Positions 35,070 to 42,873 of a DNA stretch of 64,000 nucleotides are shown here, piece after piece. The position numbers and the translations under genes are program-made. The stretch lies in assembly GCA_026003015.1 (NCBI GenBank), contig BPGL01000001.1, forward strand, positions 1,256,717 to 1,320,716. The letters run 5' to 3'. The notes under the pieces were generated by a model, which was given only the letters and a program-made list of their open reading frames with translations, was not told where the DNA came from and did not search any database. Within the stretch, counting starts at the first letter, position 1, and every line of letters starts with the position of its first letter. The stretch comes from Actinomycetota bacterium. Its GTDB lineage: Bacteria > Actinomycetota > UBA4738 > HRBIN12.

Positions 35070-35321
35070 GTGGGGACCGTGACCGTTCTCGACGAGTACC
35101 GCCAGCGCCGGGACCCGACCGAGGCCGCCGTCGTCCGTCTGGACCGGGCCGTCGCCGCCCTCGACGAGCTCGTGCGGGCCCGGGGGCGCCGGCTGTCCCC
35201 GACGATCGAGCGGGAGCTGCGCGCGATCGCCCGCGCCGTCTCGGCCGGCCTCGCGCGCGAGGCGGCCGAGCGCGCCGAGCGGCTCGTCGGGCTGCTCGCC
35301 CACCCTGCGGCCTTCGGCTGA
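35070..35321 (+). CDS. Small helical protein of unknown function
   Basis: An 83-residue, charged, alpha-helical protein (DEYRQRRDPTEAAVVRLDRA, ERELRAIARAVSAGLAREAA) probably forming a coiled coil or helical hairpin. I know no function. The GTG at 35070 (protein start VGTVTVLDEY) is preferred. An ATG at 35031 and a GTG at 35079 are possible. It sits between two M15-type paralogues on the same strand. Coding bias supports it as real. Confidence 0.65.
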   Translation: MGTVTVLDEYRQRRDPTEAAVVRLDRAVAALDELVRARGRRLSPTIERELRAIARAVSAGLAREAAERAERLVGLLAHPAAFG

Positions 35322-35363
35322 GCGAGCGTCATAGACTCGGCCAGCCGAGGGGGAGGTTCCGAG

Positions 35364-36608
35364 CTGCCGACGCCGAGCGACGTTCGCCGCATCGCGCTGA
35401 TCCGCGCCGGCGTGGCCGCGCTCGTCACGTTCGTGATCGGCAGCGCGACGGTCGTCGCCCTCGATCGGTCGGCGGGCTCGGGGGCCGACCGAGGGGCGAG
35501 CCCGACGGCGGGCGCGAGCCCGAGCCCCGAGGTGCCGGCCGTGGTGCCCGTCGCCTACCTCGTGTGGGTGCCGGGCGGGTTCCCCGGCACGACGGAGGAG
35601 CGCCTGACGACCGTGCGGCCGATCGCGCAGGCGGCCGTGGCCACGGCCGGGGTCGGGTGGCTCACCCGGTCCGCCGACGCCGAGGGCACCGTGGTCGACG
35701 CGCCCGCCGACCCCCCCTCGATCCCGGTCGAGGTCACCGGGATCGACCCGGGGACCTTCGCCGGGTTCCTGCCCGAGGGGCCGGCCCGTCGGCTCGTCGC
35801 GGCGCTCGGACCCCGCGAGGCGATCCTGTCCCGCTCCTCGGCCAAGCTCCGGGGGCTGGGCGCCGGCGCGACCCTCACGTTCGCCCCCGGCGTCGAGGTC
35901 GAGGTCGCTGGGGTGCTGCCCGACGTGCTCGTCGGCGCCTACGAGGTCGTGCTGCGCCGGGCGACGGCGGAGCGGATCGGGGTCGACCTGCCTCGCTACG
36001 CGCTCCTCGCCCCCCGGGAAGGCGCCAGCCCCACGGCGGCGAGGATCCAGCGGGGGGTCGAGGAGCTCCTCGCAACCGCCACCCGCCGACCGATCGTCGA
36101 GGTGCGGGCGCCAGGGGAGACCGAGCTCCTCCGCGCCCACGATCGATCCCTGCCGCCGATCGTCCTCAAGCAGCGCTACGGCGAGTTCGCCGCGGCGCCG
36201 GCCACCGATCCGCCCCGCACGCTCGTGATCGACCCCGAGTGGATGCGCCGGTGGCTGCGCACGGCCACGGTCCCACGCCTGGGAACGATCCAGTGCCACC
36301 GGCGGTTCCTCACGCCGCTGCGTCGCGCGATGCGCGACCTCGATCCGGCGCTCGACGTGGGAGAGGTGGGCGCCTGCTTCGATCCGTCCTGGCGGCCCGA
36401 CGACGCCCAGGGGACGCTTCCCCCCTGGCTGTGGGGCGCAGCGATCCGGATCAGCACGACGCTGAACCAGCCGGGGACCCCGCCGCTCCTCGACGCGCGA
36501 ATCGTCGAGGCGATGCAGGCGCACGGGTTCCGTTGGGCCGGTCGAGACGCCTACCCCGACGGCAGCCTCTTCGAGGCGCTCGCCCGCGGCGGTCAGCTCG
36601 GCACCTAG
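35364..36608 (+). CDS. M15-like paralogue lacking zinc ligands, probable CTG start
   Basis: About 414 residues, collinear with the protein at 33764: VPVAYLVWVPGGFPG matches VPAWTAWVPGGFEPG, and LKQRYGEFAAAPATDPP matches FKQIFGEFAAAPNPANP. In the peptidase domain HAYGAAIDIN is replaced by WLWGAAIRIS and PDGHHFEY by PDGSLFEA, so all metal ligands are lost and it cannot be a zinc peptidase. No ATG or GTG gives a normal N-terminus. CTG at 35364 has GGGGGAGG 7 nt upstream and yields a basic n-region plus membrane helix, whereas the first GTG (35412) has no ribosome site. TAGACT at 35332-35337 fits a 20-nt leader. Confidence 0.75.
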   Translation: MPTPSDVRRIALIRAGVAALVTFVIGSATVVALDRSAGSGADRGASPTAGASPSPEVPAVVPVAYLVWVPGGFPGTTEERLTTVRPIAQAAVATAGVGWLTRSADAEGTVVDAPADPPSIPVEVTGIDPGTFAGFLPEGPARRLVAALGPREAILSRSSAKLRGLGAGATLTFAPGVEVEVAGVLPDVLVGAYEVVLRRATAERIGVDLPRYALLAPREGASPTAARIQRGVEELLATATRRPIVEVRAPGETELLRAHDRSLPPIVLKQRYGEFAAAPATDPPRTLVIDPEWMRRWLRTATVPRLGTIQCHRRFLTPLRRAMRDLDPALDVGEVGACFDPSWRPDDAQGTLPPWLWGAAIRISTTLNQPGTPPLLDARIVEAMQAHGFRWAGRDAYPDGSLFEALARGGQLGT

Positions 36609-36786
36609 GGCGTCGCGGGCTGCGATGCCAGTCCGCGATCGATGGCCCGACCCGCGTCGGGGCGAGGACGAGGGGAGCAGGTATCAGGCGCTGGTCCGCA
36701 CGTGCCCCCCGAGCCGGGGTCATCGTCCCGGGTCCTGGGGCATGCCTCCCGCGGCAAGACTCGCGCGTGGGTTCTGCTCCCCTCGC

Positions 36787-36804
36787 GGATGCCTCGCAGC
36801 ATCC
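36787..36804. terminator. Short hairpin between converging genes
   Basis: GGATGC (36787-36792) pairs with GCATCC (36799-36804) across a 6-nt loop, 10 nt from the stop of the HAD gene. It is the only clear hairpin in the 205-nt convergent spacer 36609-36813. I recognise no tRNA, SRP RNA, 6S RNA or riboswitch signature elsewhere in that spacer. Confidence 0.35.
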
Positions 36805-36813
36805 AGGTCCAAG

Positions 36814-37665
36814 CTACACCCGGTCGCCGACGCCCCGCAAGGCGACCGCCGCGCCGGCCTCGGGCTGGCCGGCACGGTCGTGGCGGCGCGAGCGCAGCGC
36901 GACCCAGGCGAGCACGAGCGCCACCGCCGTGGCCCCAGCGAGGGCCGCGACGCCGGGGCGGGGAGCGGGCACGGCCGAGGCGATCCGGCTGCGGAGCCGC
37001 ACCGGCGAGCGGAAGGTCACGACCTCCCACCCTCGCTCCTCGGCGACCCGGCGCAGATCGCGGTCCGGGTTGACCGCGACGGGGTGGCCGACGGCCTCGA
37101 GCATCGGCACGTCGGTGATCGAGTCGCTGTAGGCGAAGGAGCGCGTGAGGTCGATCCCGTGCTTGCGGGCGAGCTCGCGCATCGCCTCCGCCTTGCGCTC
37201 CCCGTAGGCGTAGAACTCGAGCTCCCCCGTGTAGCGGTTGTCCTGTCCGACCCGCGCGCGCGTCGCGATCACCCCGCCCACGCCGAAGTGCCGGGCCAGT
37301 GGGCGCACGATCTCCTCCGGCGAGCTCGACACGATGTAGATCCCGCGCCCCGCCGCCCGGTGCTGCTCGATCAGCTCGAGCGCCTCGGCGTAGACGTACG
37401 GGTCGATCACCTCGAGCAACACGTCCTGGACCAGGCGCTCAAGCTGCCCGCGGTCCCACCCCTTCGTGAGCTTGAGCATCCCGTCCTTGAGGCGCTCCAT
37501 CCGCCGTTCGTCGGCGCCGACGAGCAGGTAGACGAGCTGCGCGTACACGCCCCGCAGGAGTTGGCCGCGCGAGACCAGCCCGGCCCGGTACAGCGGCCGG
37601 GACAGCGCCAGGGACGACGATCGCGAGACGATCGTCTTGTCCAGATCGAAGAACGCCGCCTCCAT
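36814..37665 (-). CDS. HAD-IB family phosphatase with C-terminal membrane helix
   Basis: A 283-residue SerB-like HAD hydrolase. Motif I is FFDLDKTIV with the nucleophile Asp, motif II is IVSSSP, and motifs III/IV are GERKAEAM and AYSDSITDVPML. A helical cap lies at 20-95. Near residues 240-260 there is one membrane helix (AALAGATAVALVLAWVALRS). Family members hydrolyse phosphoserine or similar phosphomonoesters. A HAD protein of this type (Rv3661) borders the tad/ssd locus in Mycobacterium, and here it lies 4 kb away. The ATG at 37665 is preceded by AGGAGCG. Confidence 0.88.
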   Translation of the reverse strand: MEAAFFDLDKTIVSRSSSLALSRPLYRAGLVSRGQLLRGVYAQLVYLLVGADERRMERLKDGMLKLTKGWDRGQLERLVQDVLLEVIDPYVYAEALELIEQHRAAGRGIYIVSSSPEEIVRPLARHFGVGGVIATRARVGQDNRYTGELEFYAYGERKAEAMRELARKHGIDLTRSFAYSDSITDVPMLEAVGHPVAVNPDRDLRRVAEERGWEVVTFRSPVRLRSRIASAVPAPRPGVAALAGATAVALVLAWVALRSRRHDRAGQPEAGAAVALRGVGDRV

Positions 37666-37719
37666 CGCTCCTGTCCATCGTAGGCCAGCGGGCCGTCACG
37701 ACCGAGCAGCCGAACGCGA

Positions 37720-37747
37720 GAGGAGGGGCTCGATCCAGCCCCTCCTC
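37720..37747 (-). terminator. Intrinsic terminator of the secreted-protein gene
   Basis: A perfect 11-bp stem, GAGGAGGGGCT (37720-37730) and AGCCCCTCCTC (37737-37747), with loop CGATCC. It lies 24 nt downstream of the stop of the minus-strand gene at 37772. It is GC-rich without a U tract, typical for this genome. Confidence 0.7.
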
Positions 37748-37771
37748 CTTCGAGCTCGGACGAACGGTCCC

Positions 37772-38164
37772 TCAGAAGGTGGCGCTGCCCCGGCACACCT
37801 CGTCCGTCGAGAGGTTGCGGGCCTTGGCGACGAAGTCGTCGGGGCCCGCCCGGTTCGGCTCCACGATGCGAACCTCGAAGGACCCGCTCGGGGCCTTCGT
37901 CGTCCGCTTGCCGCGGAAGACGAGCTCGCCGTCGTGGAAGATCTTCACGCGCCAGACATCGCCCACGACGTTCTGGTCGACCTCGAACTCCACCTCGATC
38001 TTGCCGTCCTCCGGCGACAGCTTGAGCTTCCACGTGCTCGCCCCCGAGCAGGAGCCGCGACGGATCACGTCGCCGTCCTTCGCCTGGGCGAGCGGCGCCG
38101 CCGTCACCGCGGAAAGCGCCAGCACGGTGAGCGCTGCGATCACCAGCCGCGGACCCTTGACCAT
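37772..38164 (-). CDS. Small secreted protein of unknown function
   Basis: A 130-residue protein with a Sec signal peptide (MVKGPRLVIAALTVLALSAV, cleavage probably after AQA near residue 28). The mature part is a beta-rich domain (STWKLKLSPEDGKIEVEFEV, GDVWRVKIFHDGELVFRG) with one N-terminal and one C-terminal cysteine (SCSG, VCRG) that could pair. I recognise no family. The ATG at 38164 is preceded by AGGGGGGAG. It is monocistronic and followed by a terminator. Confidence 0.75.
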   Translation of the reverse strand: MVKGPRLVIAALTVLALSAVTAAPLAQAKDGDVIRRGSCSGASTWKLKLSPEDGKIEVEFEVDQNVVGDVWRVKIFHDGELVFRGKRTTKAPSGSFEVRIVEPNRAGPDDFVAKARNLSTDEVCRGSATF

Positions 38165-38331
38165 GATCTCCCCCCTTCCGGGCGGGCTCCCTCGGCCCGC
38201 CGCGACCCCACGCTAGGACGGGTCCGGCTAAGGGCCGGCAAAGCGATCCTTTCGCAAGCGACAAGGATGGAACCACCGGGGAGTCCGCCCGCGGAACCGA
38301 CCGCGATCTCGGCGCCCGTATCCTGGGTGTG

Positions 38332-38727
38332 ATGCGCAAGGATGCTCGGCGCCCGCCCGAGGGCTACGCCCCCGGCGTGTGCAACATCGGGCCGGCCGAG
38401 ATCGCCCGGCGACGACGGATCGGCCACCTCGGCGTTGCCGCCAGCGTCGCGTTGCTCGCCGCGCTGGCCGTCGGGGGCGCCGATCGGGCCTGGCGCACCC
38501 TCGTCGTCGCCCCGGCGTCCGTCGCCGCCGCGGGGTACCTGCAGGCGCGGCTGCGGTTCTGTGCGAACTACGGGTTCCGAGGTCTCGTGAACATGGGACC
38601 GATCGGAGCGGCCACGCGTATCGAGGCGGCCGAGGCGATCGCCCGCGACCGGCGCCGCGCGCTCGCGGTCGGCGCCGCCTCGCTCGCCGTCGGCATCGCC
38701 GTCGCGCTGGTCGCGGTCGCCGTCTGA
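38332..38727 (+). CDS. Small membrane protein of unknown function
   Basis: A 131-residue protein with hydrophobic segments near 35-65 and 105-131. A conserved-looking block, GVCNIGPAEIARRRRIGHLG, and RLRFCANYGFRGLVNMG each carry one cysteine. I cannot assign a family with confidence. The start ATG at 38332 lies 8 nt after TATCCT (38319-38324), consistent with a leaderless mRNA. A GTG one codon earlier is possible. It directly precedes the tRNA-Sec gene. Confidence 0.65.
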   Translation: MRKDARRPPEGYAPGVCNIGPAEIARRRRIGHLGVAASVALLAALAVGGADRAWRTLVVAPASVAAAGYLQARLRFCANYGFRGLVNMGPIGAATRIEAAEAIARDRRRALAVGAASLAVGIAVALVAVAV

Positions 38728-38750
38728 TGCGCGTCGGGCGCGTCCCGCGG

Positions 38751-38756
38751 TAGCCT
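38751..38756 (+). promoter_or_regulatory. -10 element of selC
   Basis: TAGCCT ends 7 nt before the first base of tRNA-Sec, so transcription would begin at the mature 5' end of the tRNA. The same hexamer family precedes many protein genes here at the same distance. Transcription starting at +1 of tRNA-Sec is known from E. coli. Confidence 0.5.
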
Positions 38757-38762
38757 CGAACC

Positions 38763-38855
38763 GGAGGCGTCCGGGCACCTGGTGGGCCCCGCGGTCTTCA
38801 AAACCGTTGAGGCGGTGACGAGCCGCCTGGCGGGTTCGATTCCCGTCCGCCTCCG
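38763..38855 (+). tRNA. selC: tRNA-Sec (selenocysteine, anticodon TCA)
   Basis: A 93-nt tRNA with anticodon TCA (38798-38800) in loop CTTCAAA, the hallmark of selC. The acceptor GGAGGCG pairs with CGCCTCC. The long variable arm is AGGCGG-TGACGA-GCCGCC plus one base, and the T arm is GGCGGG-TTCGATT-CCCGTC. The discriminator is G and CCA is not encoded. The large variable arm and extended acceptor/T stack exclude a suppressor tRNA. It implies that selA, selB and selD and at least one selenoprotein exist elsewhere, since none is in this window. Confidence 0.95.
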
Positions 38856-39001
38856 CTCCCGTCCGCCTCGCGAGGCTGCGGGCCGCAGGGCGGTAAGCGC
38901 TGAGCAGCGTCTTCGTGTGTTTCCGCAGGCCGGCCGCGGTCTCCGAACGGGACGGCAGGGGTCGGGGTCGGGTCCACGTCGAGGACCTCAGGCGAGGAAT
39001 C

Positions 39002-39298
39002 TCAGCGGTTCCGCAACCAGCGCTCGAGGTCGCCGCGGTGGACGATCCCGAGAACGAGTACCGTCCGGTCCTGCTCGATCACGTCGTCCATGATCCGGTG
39101 CTCGCCGACCCGGAGGCGATGGAACGAATCGGCAAGGCCCTGGATCGTCTTCACGGCCTTTCCCCCGATCCGACCGGGTCTCGCGGCATCGGCGGCCAGC
39201 TTGTCGAGGGCCCGGCGGATCCGGGCTCGGACCTCCGGTGGGAGCTTCTTGAAGGCTCGAGCGGCGACGGGCGCAAGCTCGACCTCGTACGGCTTCAG
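39002..39298 (-). CDS. RelE/ParE-family toxin, probable CTG start
   Basis: A 98-residue toxin: LKPYEVELAPVAARAFKKLP, RARIRRALDKLAADAARPG, FHRLRVGEHRIMDDV and VLVLGIVHRGDLERWL, the classic RelE fold with its conserved R-x-G-x-x-R segment. Such proteins cleave ribosome-bound mRNA. No ATG, GTG or TTG is available. A CTG at 39298 overlaps the antitoxin stop as CTGA, and GAAGGAG lies 5 nt upstream, so CTG initiation by translational coupling is the best reading. The toxin would then be made only behind its antitoxin. Confidence 0.85.
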   Translation of the reverse strand: MKPYEVELAPVAARAFKKLPPEVRARIRRALDKLAADAARPGRIGGKAVKTIQGLADSFHRLRVGEHRIMDDVIEQDRTVLVLGIVHRGDLERWLRNR

Positions 39299-39531
39299 TC
39301 GAGCTCCTTCAGGTTGGTGGTCCGGCCCTCCGCGTAGGCGGCCCGAGCCAGGCGGCGCATCCGGATGTACGCCTCGGCGTTGGCGAGCACCAGGTCCTCC
39401 GCCTCCTCGACCGGCAGCAGCACCGCCGCCGGCCGACCGCGCTTGGTCACCACGTAGGCGGCGCCGCCCTCCACTCGGTCGATCACGGCGGACGCCGTCG
39501 CCTTGAGCTCCTTCACCCCGATCTCCGCCAT
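39295..39531 (-). CDS. Phd/YefM-family antitoxin
   Basis: A 78-residue antitoxin. The N-terminal DNA-binding part is MAEIGVKELKATASAVIDRV followed by YVVTKRGRPAAVLLP, and the C-terminal helix AEAYIRMRRLARAAYAEGR would wrap the toxin. The ATG at 39531 has a strong AAGGAGGTCACC site. It precedes the RelE gene with a 4-bp overlap. It neutralises the toxin and probably autorepresses the pair, although I see no clear operator beyond the region 39532-39575. Confidence 0.88.
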   Translation of the reverse strand: MAEIGVKELKATASAVIDRVEGGAAYVVTKRGRPAAVLLPVEEAEDLVLANAEAYIRMRRLARAAYAEGRTTNLKELD

Positions 39532-39664
39532 GGTGACCTCCTTGGTGACTACTTCGGTGATCACCATACCAGCCCGCTGTCGGTCGGATCCGACGCGTCT
39601 CGCATCACCGCTGCCGCGGCAGGCCTCCGGCGGACTCACCGTTTGGCATCGGGGTCCGTGGACC

Positions 39665-42156
39665 TCAGGCGATGGGCCGCAGCAGCTGCGCCGCTCGCGG
39701 CTGACGCGAGAGGAAGGCGGCGGTCGCGCCGGCGAGGAGCGGGGCCGCGAGCAGGACGACGGCCATCGTCGTCCACGGGACGACGATCGGGTGCCCCCGC
39801 GCCTGCGCCACGCGGAATACGACGACCGGCGCGAGCCCGGCCGGCACCGCGAGCGTTCCCGCGAGGAGCGCGAGCAGGAGCGCGACGGCCCCGGCCACGA
39901 GACGCCGGGTCCTCGGCCCGGCGCCGACCGCGACGAGGATCGCTCGCTCCCGGCGCGCCTCCGTCCCGACGAGCGCCACCACGACGCCGACGATCGCGAG
40001 GGCGAGGAGCGTGGCAATCCCGGCCACGGCAGCTCGGAGCGCTCCCTCGCCCCGGTGGTAGTCGGGGGCGCCGGCCGCCACGAGCCCCTGGTGGCCCGAG
40101 ACGAGCCGCTTGATCCGCGCGAGCTCCTCCTCGGTGAGCGGGTGCGGCGCGCGCAGCAGGTACTGCTCCGGATGCGGCCACCGTGGAACCAAGCCGACCT
40201 CCGCTGCTCGCTGCGGCGAGATCACGTAGGCGGCCGCCACGGCACCGATGCCGGTGGTGCCGGCCTCCGCCGCGGGGAGCTCCATCACCACCCGACCCGA
40301 GGGCAAGAGGATCGGAACGGTCCCGCCTGCGACGACATCGGGTCCGATGCCGACGACCCTCCCCGCGAGGAGCGCGGGGATGCCGTCCGCAGCGTCGAGC
40401 GCGCGCAGGAGCTCGGGCCGCCGATCGCGAGGGGGGCGCTCGCCCACCACGTCCCCTGCTCGTCGTGGTGCACCGGTCCCCGCACGTACACCTCGCGCAG
40501 GCGCTCGCGACCCTCACGGCCGCGAGGGAAGCCCGCGGTCACGACCGGGGCGAGGACGGAGCCCGGCGCCGCGTCCCGGACCGCCGCCAGGAGCTCAGGG
40601 TCCCACGGCCCAGGACGATCGAGCCACTGGAGCAGCACCTGGTCGTCCGCTAGATACGGCGTGCGCCGCTCCAGCGCCTCCTGGCTGAGCGTGAGGCCGG
40701 CGACCCCGACCGGGACGGCGAGCGCGAGCGCTGCCGCCGCGAGCGCGGCGCCGGTCCGCCGCCCGTGCCGAGCCACCTCTCGCGCGGCGAGACGCAGGAC
40801 CGTCGGCAACCGGCCTGCCACCCGTCCCACCCAGGTGACGAGGAGCGGGATCGCCACGAGGAACCCGCCGATCATGACGACGAGGCCGATCCCGAGCCAC
40901 GGGTCCGACATCGCGGCCGTCCCGGCCGCCGTGACCGCCGCCCCCGCCCCCGAGACGACGAGCCCACCCGCGGCGAGCCGCCCGGGACGGCGCGGCTCCC
41001 CGAAGCGCTCGGCGAGCGCCTGCAGCACGCTCAGGCGAACGGCCGAGCGCGCGGGTCCCGCCGCGGCGAGCGTCGCCGCGAGCGTCCCGAGCGCGACCGC
41101 CCCCGCGACCCGGATCCAGGGGACCTCGACCGGCCCGACCATGCGCTCGGCGAGCTCCGATATCCGGCCGGCCAGCGCGAAGGCCGCCGCGACGCCGAGG
41201 GCCGCCCCCACGAGCGATCCCGCCAGGCCGAGGATCGTCCCGGCGAGGAGCACGGTCGCCGCGGTGTGGCGCGGCTCGCCCCCCGCGGCGGCGAGCAGCC
41301 CGAGCGCGCGGAGCTGCCGTCGTGCCCCCACGGCGAAGGCGGCCCCCGCGATGAGCCCGGTGGCGAACAGCGCGAGCGTCGCCGCCGTGAACGCGAACCC
41401 GGTGACGAGCCACTCCTGCGACTCCCTCGCGGCGACCTGGCGCTCGAACGAGCGGGACACCACCGAGGCCCCCCGCACCGAGACCTCCTCTGCCGGCGCC
41501 CCCGGCGGCAGCTCCACGAGGTACGCCTCGACCTGGGGGCGGGAGATGTGCCCGCCGCCCGAGGACCTGCGCTCTACCCCACCCAGCGTTCCGGGCCCGA
41601 GCACCACGATGGGGAAGGACAACTGCTCGGGGTCCACCACCGTGCCCGTGACCTGCAGGTCGAGCCCGAGCGCCTCGAGCCGCAGCGTATCGCCGACCGC
41701 GAGCCCGAGGTCCTCGGCGAGCCTCGGCGGGATCGCCGCCTCGCCGGGAGCCCGCGGCGCACGGCCCTCCAGGACCGAGAACATCGGCGCGACCGGCGGC
41801 CGGTCGATCGGCACGGAGGGCTCACGGAAGAAGAGCTGCAGGTAGTCCCCCCCGAGCGCCGTCTCCCCGTCGGCGCTACGGAGCTCGGTCACCCGCGCGC
41901 CGACCGGCAGCGCCTCGCGCACCTCGTCCGCATCGAGACGACGACGAGAGGGATCGACGAGGAGATCCGCGCTCCCCAAGATCTGGCGCACCCGCTCCTC
42001 CGGCTCCTGCGTGGCGGTGCGGATCACCACGAGCCCGAAGCACAGTCCCGCGATCGGCAGCGCGACCATCGCCACGACGAGCGCGCTGCGGGCCGGCGCG
42101 CGGCGCGCACCCCGTCGCGCGATGCGCCAGGTCGCGAGGAGCGCGGCCCCCGTCAC
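39665..42156 (-). pseudogene. FtsX/MacB-like ABC transporter permease, frameshifted
   Basis: About 830 codons encoding a two-repeat FtsX-family permease (ALLATWRIARRGARRAPARS at the start, large extracytoplasmic domains, about ten helices, end FLSRQPRAAQLLRPIA). The frame breaks at a run of six G (40431-40436, + strand). Restoring one base joins YVRGPVHHDEQGTWW to RRPELLRALDAADGIPALLA without loss. As read, translation would stop about 50 codons later, losing the last transmembrane bundle. The GTG at 42156 overlaps the ATPase stop. Either a sequencing error or a real inactivation is possible. Confidence 0.8.
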
Positions 42157-42873
42157 CGCTCCACCGCCCCCGCGAGGAGCGACTCGGGGCCGGCCGGCGC
42201 CCGCGTCTCGTCCACGATCCGCCCATCGCGGAGGAACACCACCCGGTCGGCCCACGCGGCGAACCTCGCGTCGTGGGTCACGAGCACCCCGCTCCCCCCC
42301 GCGGTCGCAGTGGCCGCGGAGCAGCCGCAGGACCGACTCGCCGGTCACGGTGTCGAGCGCCCCCGTCGGCTCATCGGCGAGGAGCAGCACGCGGTCGCCC
42401 ACGATCGCCCGCGCGATCGCGGTGCGCTGCTGCTCGCCTCCCGAGAGCTCCTGCGGGAACCGGTCGGCGAGCTCCGCCATCCCGACGAGCTCGAGCGCCG
42501 CCAGCGCCCGCTCGCGGGCCGTCCGCGCCGGGACCCCATCGAGCTCGAGCGGCAGCGACACGTTCTCGACGGCCGTGAGTCCCTCGATGAGGTTCAGCTG
42601 CTGGAACACGTAGCCGATGCGGCGCCGGCGGAGCCGCGCGAGCTCGCGCACCGCCAGTCTGCCGAGATCGACCCCCTCGACGAGGACGGTCCCCTCCGAC
42701 GGCGCGTCGAGCCCGCCGGCGAGGGAGAGCAGCGTGGTCTTCCCCGAGCCGCTCGGACCCATGACGGCGACGAACTCGCCCTCCTCCACCGCGAGCGAGA
42801 CCCCGCGCAGGGCGTCGACCTCGAGGTGGCCGCTGCCGAACCGCTTCGCCACGCCGACGAGCTCGAGGATCAT
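42153..42873 (-). pseudogene. ABC transporter ATP-binding protein, frameshifted
   Basis: A LolD/MacB-type ATPase: MILELVGVAKRFGSGHLEVD, Walker A MGPSGSGKTTLLSLAGGLDA, Q loop, signature ELSGGEQQRTAIARAI and Walker B LLLADEPTGALD are intact. After HCDRG the frame is shifted at a run of seven C (42294-42300, + strand). Removing one base restores SGVLVTHDARFAAWADRVVF, which contains the switch histidine. Without correction the H loop is lost and the protein runs into the permease frame. ATG 42873 overlaps the PadR stop. Confidence 0.82.

Noticed and set aside
36609-36813. SRP RNA, 6S RNA or a riboswitch in the convergent spacer
   Set aside because: No SRP GGAAGG-AGCA core, no TPP, cobalamin or SAM boxes and no suitable downstream gene on either strand.
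38763-38855. tRNA-Sec as a UGA suppressor or a degenerate serine tRNA
   Set aside because: The TCA anticodon together with a long acceptor/T stack and a long variable arm is specific to selC. Serine isoacceptors read TGA, CGA, GGA or GCT anticodons.
42290-42305. Programmed ribosomal frameshifting in the ABC ATPase
   Set aside because: The C7/G7 run could slip, but there is no slippery heptamer with a downstream structure, and the permease carries an independent opposite shift, so indel or sequencing error is simpler.
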